The translations under genes and the position numbers were made by a program. A DNA stretch of 9,486 bases from Chlamydiota bacterium (GTDB lineage Bacteria > Auribacterota > UBA3054 > B51-G9). The stretch spans positions 1 through 9,486 of the forward strand of contig JAUVKG010000076.1 in NCBI GenBank assembly GCA_030596365.1. The letters run 5' to 3'. Below, one piece after another: positions 1 to 5,835 of this stretch (positions are counted from its first letter, which is position 1; the number at the start of each line of letters is the position of its first letter). The notes beneath the pieces are model-generated. The model saw nothing but the letters and a program-made list of their open reading frames with translations. It was not told the origin of the DNA and did not search any database.

Positions 1-132
1 AGTTACGCACATCCAAACTTCGGGTTGCGTGGCGTGATTTCCTGAAGAGTTTTTATCAGCGGGAGTACCAAAAACAAATTCTGAACAAATTATTAAAGAA
101 AATATCGTGATATAAGATATGTATTGTTTCAT
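1..132 (-). CDS. N-terminal fragment of an exported protein of unknown function
   Basis: The gene starts inside the window and runs off its left edge; 44 codons are visible. The product opens MKQYISYITIFSLIICSEFV, a lysine followed by a hydrophobic core of about 14 residues, then FG-TPADKNSS, which looks like a Sec signal peptide with cleavage near residue 22. The rest (ending PEVWMCVT) is too short to assign. The start is supported by an AAGGA Shine-Dalgarno sequence at 140-144, seven bases before the ATG, and by a promoter-like sequence at 186-215. It lies downstream of another exported protein (271-1899) transcribed in the same direction and, like it, appears to have its own promoter. Cys16 sits inside the hydrophobic core and does not form a convincing lipobox. 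Function unknown; the reading frame and export signal are fairly secure. Confidence 0.7.
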   Translation of the reverse strand, partial: MKQYISYITIFSLIICSEFVFGTPADKNSSGNHATQPEVWMCVT

Positions 133-185
133 GAGTCTATCCTTAATTTCAAGTTTGTTTATTACAAATAGTATATTAATACACC

Positions 186-215
186 ATTATACCAACTTCA
201 TTATTTTTTTGTAAA
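186..215 (-). promoter_or_regulatory. Sigma70-like promoter for the exported protein at the left edge
   Basis: On the minus strand, TTTACA (210-215) and a perfect TATAAT (186-191) are separated by 18 bp, and the bases before the -10 box read TGG, an extended -10 motif. Transcription would begin near position 179, giving a leader of about 45 nt before the ATG at 132. Sequence match only. The region is AT-rich, so chance is possible, but the combination of boxes, spacing and position is good. Confidence 0.6.
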
Positions 216-270
216 CCGTGATAGTTCAAAATAGACCAATCGAATTTAACCCTATTTGCGATACAGAACA

Positions 271-1899
271 TTAAAATTTGAGATTTCCAGGTTTTTTCTG
301 GTTGAACCGAATGAGTAAACTCCCTCCACCTGACAGCGTAGTGAAATCGGCCGTGATACCTATCGTTATCAACGGGTCGGTTGCCGTGCCAATGGCACCG
401 GCCGGGATATCAAAATTGTCAGCCAATATGGTGATATTTTTTTTCCAAGCAGAGATTTTTACTGATTTGATCGGTGTACCGGCACCCTTGGCTCGCTTAT
501 ACTTGAAAGCACCATTCTTACCAGTGAAGTCAGCCGAGGGAATCGTCTGTTCGAAAATCGGACCGGACTCCCCTTCGATCTTGACTGTCAGTCCCGTGCC
601 AGCGCCTACCGCATCGCCATTCAGAGTAGCTTTCAGTTTCAGTTTATCTTTACCTGCTTTTCCAGAGTCTTTGATTTTCGCCTTGTCAACATAGAGTAGT
701 GGCACGAAGAGGAATTTGTTCTCCACATACTTGCCTTTAAAAAGGATAAGGATGACATCACGACTCTCGACAAAGGGATCACCAGTGCCATCAAGCCCGA
801 GTTGTATTGACGGTATGAGGCCTAAGGATATTGGATTAACTTTTTTGAGTTTGACAATGACAGTATGCTTTTTAGGAATTACTTTAAGCTTCAGATTAGG
901 GTTTTTGGCTGAAACAAAACCCTTTCCTTTTGCCGTAACCGCAATATTTTCATTAGTATAGTCGCCCAAAACTACCGAAACGCTTGTGATGGGCAACTGT
1001 CCCGACCAGTTATAACCCATTTTGGCACTGAAACCGCTTTTCCCTTCCCCCTTGTCTTTCATCTTTAACTTGAAAATCTTGATTGCATGTGCCGCAAGAC
1101 GTGCCTCGTACGTGCCGCCAAGAACAACAGTAAGTACAGCTTGCGTGGCGGTTGGATCAAGGTCGTAAGCTACTGCTGATGTGACATCATTCGTCCCGTA
1201 TTCCTGAGGAGATGTTCCTGCAATAGGAGGAAGGCTGTTCGTTTCAATGAACCCGTCAGGCAGAAAGATTATCGTGTCATCATAAATTGCAGCCTTCAAC
1301 ACGGGGTATACGTCCGCCGACCAGCCTACCCATGTGACGTTTTGCTCATCATTGGGATCGACAGTCTGAAACGTTCCGATAAGTGAGGAATCATCAATGG
1401 TGTAGAGCTGTAGCGTTCCATCCGCATATTTTCCGAGTGGAACCAGAACATCGTCACTTACTTCAAATACATCTTCGTCGAGATATTGTATAAATCGAAA
1501 CTTTCCGAATGGTTTTTGACTGGTGAAGGTCCATGTCTGAATCATCCGCATTTCTCCGGGCAGGATGTAAGAAAGAACGGTAAAATCGAGGGGGGCGTTC
1601 TCGCCAGTAATTTTACCGGTATTCTGCACTTGATTGCTTCCAAGATCCAGAGGAGAACCAGTGAATACGTTGGCCGATCCGTCTCCAATTGAGTAATACG
1701 GATAGTAATCGAAGATAAATTCGACATCACCGTGACTGAAAGGGCCCGTGCCGATCCAGCCATTTCTCGACCGTCCGCCTTCCGCGATATCGATGGCGTA
1801 GTAGCCTTTCGTACCGGATGGTATGCCGTTATTGATTTTGATGCTATACAGCTGAGAAGTCAGCAAACTTACGAGGATGAGTGTTACAATTTGTTTCAT
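271..1899 (-). CDS. Secreted beta-rich protein of unknown function, 542 aa
   Basis: A complete gene for an exported protein I do not recognise. The start at 1899 is preferred over an in-frame ATG at 1932 because AGGAG (1906-1910) lies six bases upstream and the protein then begins directly with a signal peptide: MKQIVTLILVSLLTSQLYS, cleavage near residue 19. Residues about 22-275 are rich in aromatics and acidic residues (GYYAIDIAEGG, VEFIFDYYPYYS) and look like an extracellular beta domain. From about residue 276 the protein becomes lysine-rich with alternating beta strands and appears to repeat itself: FKLKMKDKGEGKSGF/PITSVSVVLGDY (277-313) resembles AKIKDSGKAGKDKLKLKA/PIKSVKISAWKK (407-487). 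No membrane anchor or cysteines are apparent after the signal, nor a known sorting tag. It has its own promoter at 1938-1966. Base composition is richer in GC than the genes to the right. Secreted location is likely; the activity is unknown. Confidence 0.85.
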   Translation of the reverse strand: MKQIVTLILVSLLTSQLYSIKINNGIPSGTKGYYAIDIAEGGRSRNGWIGTGPFSHGDVEFIFDYYPYYSIGDGSANVFTGSPLDLGSNQVQNTGKITGENAPLDFTVLSYILPGEMRMIQTWTFTSQKPFGKFRFIQYLDEDVFEVSDDVLVPLGKYADGTLQLYTIDDSSLIGTFQTVDPNDEQNVTWVGWSADVYPVLKAAIYDDTIIFLPDGFIETNSLPPIAGTSPQEYGTNDVTSAVAYDLDPTATQAVLTVVLGGTYEARLAAHAIKIFKLKMKDKGEGKSGFSAKMGYNWSGQLPITSVSVVLGDYTNENIAVTAKGKGFVSAKNPNLKLKVIPKKHTVIVKLKKVNPISLGLIPSIQLGLDGTGDPFVESRDVILILFKGKYVENKFLFVPLLYVDKAKIKDSGKAGKDKLKLKATLNGDAVGAGTGLTVKIEGESGPIFEQTIPSADFTGKNGAFKYKRAKGAGTPIKSVKISAWKKNITILADNFDIPAGAIGTATDPLITIGITADFTTLSGGGSLLIRFNQKKPGNLKF

Positions 1900-1905
1900 A
1901 ACGTG

Positions 1906-1910
1906 CTCCT
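1906..1910 (-). promoter_or_regulatory. Shine-Dalgarno sequence that fixes the start at 1899
   Basis: The minus strand reads AGGAG, six bases before the ATG at 1899. It decides between that start and the in-frame ATG at 1932, whose upstream bases show no such motif and which would put eleven polar residues ahead of the signal peptide. Strong sites of this kind are seen only for the two exported proteins in this window. Confidence 0.8.
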
Positions 1911-1937
1911 TTTTTTGATGGTTGCACAACACTAATA

Positions 1938-1966
1938 ATGATAGTATATATTCGGTGCGAAGTCAA
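1938..1966 (-). promoter_or_regulatory. Sigma70-like promoter for the 542-aa secreted protein
   Basis: The minus strand shows TTGACT (1961-1966), a 17-bp spacer and TATCAT (1938-1943), each box one mismatch from consensus. The predicted transcription start near 1931 leaves a leader of about 30 nt containing the AGGAG site. It lies in the gap after the helicase stop codon, so the secreted protein can be expressed independently of the helicase. Confidence 0.6.
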
Positions 1967-2011
1967 GGAACAGCGATAATTCAAAAAAATGTTACCACTT
2001 CATGTTTATAA

Positions 2012-3499
2012 TTATTTTATACCACGGTGCGGTCTTTTTCCGGTTTTTTTGCGTGGCCCATCGAATTTTTTTGATTTTCCGGAACTGCCGGGTTTTTCTT
2101 CTATCTGCGGAACAGGTGCGTGAAGCATTTCCTGATAATACTCATCAAGCAACATCGCTACTACAGATAATTCATCCACACTTTCGGAAAATTGTTTCGC
2201 GAGAGGAATAAATCTTTGCATTCGTTCAACACGCATTCTGTCAAGTCCGCGAAGTTTTGCTTCAAGCAAAGCGATTGTTCTTTCACCAACGATTTTCTGA
2301 ACATCTTCATCCGTCGGGAGTTCACATTCGATGAATTCGATATTGTAATTTTTTGCGATTTCAGCAAGCTTGAATTTCTCAATTCCTGCAATAAGCATTA
2401 TCGCTTTTCCACTCGCACCTGCTCTTCCTGTTCTTCCCGCGCGATGGATATAGATTTCTATATCTTCCGGAGGAGCGAATTGAAAAACGTGTGATAAGTT
2501 TGGCAGATCGATTCCCCTTGCTGCGACATCAGTAGCGACTAAGAATTTAAGGTTACCTTTTCTAATTTTCGCCAAGACTTTTTCTCTTTGTGATTGCGAG
2601 AGGTCGGAACTTAGTTCATCAGAGTCATAACCATATCTTTGTAAAACAATATTAACATAATGAACATCTGATTTTCTGTTGCAGAAAATTAGTGCCGAAT
2701 CAGGGTTTTCAAATTCAATTATTCTGATTAATGAACGATCTTTTGTTACCGCAGGAACATTGTAAAATTCATGCTCGATTGCTGTAACATGAACATGATC
2801 CCGGCTTAAGCTCAATACATCCGGCTGCTTCAAAAACTCACCTGCGAGACTCATAACTCTCGGAGGAAAAGTTGCTGAAAACATATAGCCGTTAATTCTT
2901 TTACGTGGTAGATATAGTTGTACACGTTTCATATCCTGATAAAAACCCATAGAGAGCATTCTATCGGCTTCGTCCATAATAGTAATTTTTAATTCATCAA
3001 GCAAAAGATATTTCTTAAGCAGATGGTCAAGAATTCTGCCGGGTGTTCCGACAACGATATGCGCGCCGTTTTTGAATGCTTTAATTTGACTTTCATAACC
3101 TGTTCCGCCATAAACAGCAACAGTTTTCACGCCGGCATTTCCGGCAAGCATTTCTGCTTCACGCGAAACCTGCGATGCGAGTTCACGCGTTGGCACAAGA
3201 ATCAAAACCTGACATGCATCTAGTGAAGTATCAATTAATTCAAGCAGAGGTAAAATAAAAGCTCCTGTTTTTCCGCTGCCTGTATGCGACTGAACCATCA
3301 AGTCACGTTTAGCAAGAATATAAGGAATAGCTTTTGCCTGGACAGGCATAAGATTATTCCAACCTGCTCTTCTCGCCGCGTCTTTCAAAGAATCGGGCAG
3401 ATTATTAATGTCAGTTGCGACAATTGCGTTTTCCGGTTCTGTAATATGTTCCTGCGCATCATACGGCAGGTCCTGTTTTTTTTCAATTTCTTTATTCAT
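2012..3499 (-). CDS. DEAD-box ATP-dependent RNA helicase, 495 aa
   Basis: A superfamily 2 RNA helicase that uses ATP to unwind or remodel RNA in the cytoplasm; bacterial relatives act in ribosome assembly, cold adaptation and mRNA decay. All core motifs are intact: Q motif region around MPVQAKAIP (51-59), motif I SHTGSGKT (71-78), Ia PTRELA (103-108), GG (131-132), TPGR (152-155), DEAD (176-179), SAT (208-210), motif V TDVAARGID (323-331) and motif VI HRAGRTGRAG (352-361). The region after about residue 385 is an accessory C-terminal extension ending in a basic tail (KSKKFDGPRKKTGKRPHRG), probably for RNA binding. The length fits the RhlE/DeaD range, but the exact subfamily cannot be set by eye. 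The ATG at 3499 has no Shine-Dalgarno sequence; the six bases before the start lead straight into a heptamer repeat array. Upstream lies a 460-bp composite repeat in which I found no convincing promoter. Confidence 0.95.
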   Translation of the reverse strand: MNKEIEKKQDLPYDAQEHITEPENAIVATDINNLPDSLKDAARRAGWNNLMPVQAKAIPYILAKRDLMVQSHTGSGKTGAFILPLLELIDTSLDACQVLILVPTRELASQVSREAEMLAGNAGVKTVAVYGGTGYESQIKAFKNGAHIVVGTPGRILDHLLKKYLLLDELKITIMDEADRMLSMGFYQDMKRVQLYLPRKRINGYMFSATFPPRVMSLAGEFLKQPDVLSLSRDHVHVTAIEHEFYNVPAVTKDRSLIRIIEFENPDSALIFCNRKSDVHYVNIVLQRYGYDSDELSSDLSQSQREKVLAKIRKGNLKFLVATDVAARGIDLPNLSHVFQFAPPEDIEIYIHRAGRTGRAGASGKAIMLIAGIEKFKLAEIAKNYNIEFIECELPTDEDVQKIVGERTIALLEAKLRGLDRMRVERMQRFIPLAKQFSESVDELSVVAMLLDEYYQEMLHAPVPQIEEKPGSSGKSKKFDGPRKKTGKRPHRGIK

Positions 3500-3504
3500 A
3501 ATTA

Positions 3505-3546
3505 TTTGTACTTTGTTTTTTGTTTTTTGTTCTTTGTTCTTTGTAC
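3505..3546 (-). repeat. Heptamer array, part 1 (6 units) next to the helicase start codon
   Basis: Six head-to-tail 7-bp units, written on the plus strand as TTTGTAC, TTTGTTT, TTTGTTT, TTTGTTC, TTTGTTC, TTTGTAC; on the minus strand these are GAACAAA-type units bounded on both sides by GTACAAA. The last unit ends five bases before the helicase ATG, so it would form the end of the mRNA leader. The array resumes at 3595 after an inserted double-hairpin element. Confidence 0.9.
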
Positions 3547-3594
3547 TTAATCTCCCCTCCTTATCGAGGAGGGGTGCCCTTTAGGGCGGGGTTG
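3547..3594 (+). repeat. Left double-hairpin element
   Basis: Two adjacent hairpins: stem CCCCTCCT (3554-3561) with AGGAGGGG (3567-3574), then GCCC-TTTA-GGGC (3576-3587), followed by GGGG and TTGTT. It interrupts the heptamer array, whose units stop at 3546 and restart at 3595. A related copy in the opposite orientation lies at 3915-3957; together they bracket the block of hairpins and tandem repeats. No T-run follows either hairpin on the minus strand, so a simple intrinsic terminator for the genes here is unlikely. Confidence 0.8.
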
Positions 3595-3740
3595 TTTGTT
3601 CCTTGTTCGATGTTCCTTGTTCGGTGTTCGGTGTTCCTTGTTCGGTGTCCGCGCTGGGAAGCGCGGCTTACTTCGATGTTCGATGTTCCTTGTTCGATGT
3701 TCAGTGTCCGCACTGGGAAGTGCGGTTTACTTCAGTGTTC
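3595..3740 (-). repeat. Heptamer array, parts 2-4, with two 24-bp hairpin modules
   Basis: Eight units of NNTGTTC on the plus strand (3595-3650), a 24-bp module (3651-3674), five units (3675-3709), a second copy of the module (3710-3733) and one more unit (3734-3740). The variable dinucleotide is CT, GA, GG, AG or TT. The unit before each module is always NNTGTCC, whose CC forms the base of the hairpin. Stems are CCGCGCT/AGCGCGG (3649-3666) and CCGCACT/AGTGCGG (3708-3725), both with loop GGGA. The modules differ at three positions; two of these are the two partners of one base pair (G-C becomes A-T). No protein is likely encoded; the open frames here merely translate the repeats. Confidence 0.9.
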
Positions 3741-3746
3741 GCCACT

Positions 3747-3897
3747 CCATTATTCCATTATTCCAATTAGGACGCCGGGGACGGCGTCCCTCCATTATTC
3801 CATTATTCCAATTAGGATGCCGGGGACGGCGTCCCTCCATTATTCCAATTAGGACGCTGGGGACAGCGTCCCTCCATTATTCCATCAATCCATTATT
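3747..3897 (-). repeat. AATAATGG octamers alternating with GGGA-loop hairpins
   Basis: Three tandem units of 45, 37 and a partial unit built from CCATTATT octamers (AATAATGG on the minus strand), a CCAATTA link and a 20-bp hairpin. The 45- and 37-bp spacings differ by exactly one octamer. The hairpins at 3770-3789, 3815-3834 and 3852-3871 have 8-bp stems and the same GGGA loop as the modules to the left. Between the first and third, one C-G pair is replaced by T-A in both arms; the second carries a single change giving a G-T wobble. The block ends with CCATTATT, CCATCAAT, CCATTATT and CCATGG. No CRISPR-like spacers are present. Confidence 0.9.
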
Positions 3898-3914
3898 CCA
3901 TGGCTCGCGCTGGG

Positions 3915-3957
3915 TTAACATCCCCCGCCCTTCGGGCACCCCCTTGAAAGGGGGACT
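3915..3957 (-). repeat. Right double-hairpin element, inverted copy
   Basis: Read on the minus strand it matches the layout of the element at 3547-3594: a first hairpin CCCCCT-TTCA-AGGGGG (3939-3954), a T, then GCCC-GAA-GGGC (3927-3937), a G-run and ATGTT. Stem sequences differ from the left copy but pairing is kept. It appears to split a third copy of the 24-bp module: CGCGCTGGG lies on its left (3906-3914) and GCGGCTTACTT on its right (3958-3968). The minus-strand hairpin lies just after the glycosyltransferase stop codon but has no T-tract, so termination is possible but not shown. Confidence 0.75.
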
Positions 3958-3962
3958 GCGGC

Positions 3963-5717
3963 TTACTTTTTCTTAAGTTTCTCATGATATTCTTCTTCTT
4001 TCTTTAGCTTCGATGAAAAAAGTCCTTTCATAAAATAAATACCGTAAGCTATATGAGTAAGAACAGTTCCCATTATTGTATACAAAATCAACTTTGGCGA
4101 TGCGAGCAATGAAGCAGCAGCAAGGACAATAAAATAAACTATCAACACAGCAAGATAAATATAAAAGAGCGGTTTGCACCAGAAGTAAGTTGTCCATCCG
4201 GTTAAAATACCGAACGCCAAAATAGTTGGCATAAAATAAGCAGGTTTCCGTGAAGTTTCAGGAAATTTTTTAACAAAAAATCCTCTGTGCAGAGCATACT
4301 GCGTTACTTGTTTAAAATGTCCGTTCCAGAATGAACGACGGTGATGATAAACATGAACCAGCGGGTCATAAATTATTTTCTTGCCGAGTTTCTTTGTGAT
4401 AGTTAAGCAAAGTTCAGTGTCCTCACCCGGCCAATAATTAGTTTGAAAACCATTTGCATCATTAAAAACAGATTTTCTTACAGCAAGATTGCATGTCGGA
4501 TAGTCATCAACTTCACGCCGGCGGTCATGAATGTATCTATATCTGTAAGACCCGCTTGCAGCGAAAGAAGAATAAACAGCGCCGCTAACCTGTAACCAAA
4601 GAGTATCTTCTGAGGGCGTAGTTGCAGGGCCGCCTGCAGCACCGACTTCATCATCGTCAAAATTTGCCGCAAGTTCAAGCAACCAGTTCGCCGCAGGATA
4701 CGAATCATCATCAAGGAAAGCGATTATTTCACCTTTAGCGGCTTCAACGCCCACATTTCTTTTTATTGCCGGGAGTTCATTTCCTGTAGGAATAACTGTA
4801 ACTTCCGGAGGTAAAGAGTCAATATTTTCGTCCGGCAAAACGATAATTTCAAATTTTTCATATTTTTGCTTAAGCGACTCGCGAACGCTTTGCTGCAAAT
4901 AAGGATTATCATTTTTTACGGCAATGACAATAGAAATCATTGGTTGACAGGAATAATCTTTAGGTTTCCACGAGTCGTAATATTTAATAATTCTCAGGCG
5001 GTAAAAGACAGCAAGAGTATCGACCAGCATATTATAAATATTTCCAACAGTAACGCTTCCCTTTTTATCTGAAAAAGAAACTTCAACCGGATATTGCGCA
5101 AATTTGAAACCAAATCTGTAAGCAATTGATAAAATTTCAATATCTAGAGCATATCTTCTGACAAGCATTCTTGGAATAACGTTATCAAGAACCGCTTTTT
5201 TGAAAAGCTTAAAACCCGTTTGAGTATCTTTAACCGGAAGCGGAATTAATAAATGAACAAAAGTTGCATAAGTTGTGCTGACAAGTCGTCGATACCAGGG
5301 ATAACTTGTTTTAGTTTTATGAAGTTGCTTGCTTCCCATTACTGCATCTACATTTTTTTCAGTCAAAGCTTTTGTCATTTCAATCATATATTCCGGCGCG
5401 ATATCGAGATCGGAATCAATAAAGAAGATCCATGAGCCTTTACATTTTTTATAACCATGTCTTAATGCGAGCCCTTTCCCTTCATTTTTTTCAAGATTAA
5501 TGCCTTTAACTTCAAACATTTCCTTTTCAGCATTTTGGATTTGCTGCCAGGTGTCGTCTGTGCTTCCGTCATTAATAACGATAATTTCAAAAGAAGAAAC
5601 GATAGCCTTCCATTCATTTTGAAGCCAATTTCGCGTCAACGAATTCACGCGTTTAATATTTTTATAAATCCTTGGCCCCTCGTTATGGGCGGGCATGATA
5701 ATAGAAATGGTTTCCAT
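3963..5717 (-). CDS. Tandem two-domain GT2 glycosyltransferase with C-terminal membrane helices, 584 aa
   Basis: Two GT-A fold family 2 glycosyltransferases in one chain. Domain 1 (residues 1-250) resembles dolichyl/polyprenyl-phosphate glucose or mannose synthases: SIIMPAHNEG (5-14), VINDGSTDD (47-55), the DSDLD metal/nucleotide motif (101-105), GSKQL (128-132), DTQTGFKLF (164-172) and ALDIEIL (190-196). Domain 2 (about 259-480) has ISIVIAVKNDNPYL (261-274), FLDDDSYP (334-341) and GEDTELC (431-437), typical of GT2 enzymes extending surface glycans. Three hydrophobic segments follow (about 495-512, 515-540 and 545-566), then a lysine-rich cytoplasmic tail ending KLKKK. The start is taken as ATG at 5717 because METISIIMPAHNEG is the usual beginning of the fold; a TTG at 5750 would add eleven residues derived from a palindrome. 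The fusion suggests sugar loading onto a lipid carrier and a second transfer at the same membrane; donor and acceptor cannot be read from sequence. The stop codon lies within a repeat-derived stretch. Confidence 0.9.
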   Translation of the reverse strand: METISIIMPAHNEGPRIYKNIKRVNSLTRNWLQNEWKAIVSSFEIIVINDGSTDDTWQQIQNAEKEMFEVKGINLEKNEGKGLALRHGYKKCKGSWIFFIDSDLDIAPEYMIEMTKALTEKNVDAVMGSKQLHKTKTSYPWYRRLVSTTYATFVHLLIPLPVKDTQTGFKLFKKAVLDNVIPRMLVRRYALDIEILSIAYRFGFKFAQYPVEVSFSDKKGSVTVGNIYNMLVDTLAVFYRLRIIKYYDSWKPKDYSCQPMISIVIAVKNDNPYLQQSVRESLKQKYEKFEIIVLPDENIDSLPPEVTVIPTGNELPAIKRNVGVEAAKGEIIAFLDDDSYPAANWLLELAANFDDDEVGAAGGPATTPSEDTLWLQVSGAVYSSFAASGSYRYRYIHDRRREVDDYPTCNLAVRKSVFNDANGFQTNYWPGEDTELCLTITKKLGKKIIYDPLVHVYHHRRSFWNGHFKQVTQYALHRGFFVKKFPETSRKPAYFMPTILAFGILTGWTTYFWCKPLFYIYLAVLIVYFIVLAAASLLASPKLILYTIMGTVLTHIAYGIYFMKGLFSSKLKKEEEYHEKLKKK

Positions 5718-5742
5718 ATTCGCTTTGCTAATTTTTAGGTTG

Positions 5743-5762
5743 AGACGCAATATTTTGCGTCT
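5743..5762. repeat. Perfect 8-bp palindrome with AGACGCAA arms
   Basis: AGACGCAA (5743-5750) and TTGCGTCT (5755-5762) flank a 4-base loop, TATT. It lies 25 bp upstream of the glycosyltransferase ATG, so it would be near the 5' end of that gene's mRNA. I recall short dispersed palindromes with GACGCAA arms in several bacterial phyla, but cannot check that here. There is no adjacent T-run on the minus strand to suggest termination. Confidence 0.7.
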
Positions 5763-5779
5763 TTACAATTGCTCGGAGG

Positions 5780-5809
5780 AAATTGATCAGGCAACAGCCC
5801 GATCAATTT
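5780..5809. repeat. Hairpin in the DUF2062-glycosyltransferase gap
   Basis: AAATTGATC (5780-5788) pairs with GATCAATTT (5801-5809); inside, GGC and GCC can pair around AACA after one mismatch. It lies 26 bp after the DUF2062 stop codon, where a terminator would be expected, but the T-rich tract follows it on the plus strand, not on the strand being transcribed. It may be a weak or bidirectional terminator, or another dispersed palindrome. Confidence 0.5.
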
Positions 5810-5835
5810 ATTTTCTTAGTTTTTTCATTATATAC

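Noticed and set aside
278..694. Plus-strand open frame of 138 codons opposite the secreted protein
   Set aside because: It is the antisense shadow of a well-supported minus-strand gene with signal peptide, promoter and ribosome site.
3747..3897. CRISPR-like array
   Set aside because: The regularly spaced hairpins are separated by the same CCATTATT/CCAATTA sequence each time rather than by unique spacers, and no cas gene is nearby.
3500..3962. Promoter of the helicase gene
   Set aside because: AATAAT sequences within the octamers resemble -10 boxes, but none has a -35 box at suitable spacing.
3520..3976. Open frames on the plus strand within the repeat block (about 110 and 126 codons)
   Set aside because: The translations are direct products of the heptamers and hairpin units (MFLVRCS-type and HYSIIP-type repeats), with no Shine-Dalgarno site and no recognisable protein feature.
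5718..5750. Upstream TTG start for the glycosyltransferase
   Set aside because: The extra residues RLNLKISKAN come from the palindrome and its flank; the GT2 fold normally begins at SIIMPAHNEG, directly after the ATG at 5717.
5780..5809. Intrinsic terminator for DUF2062
   Set aside because: The stem is present, but the T-rich tail follows on the plus strand; on the transcribed strand the hairpin is followed by CCTCCG. Kept only as a hairpin.
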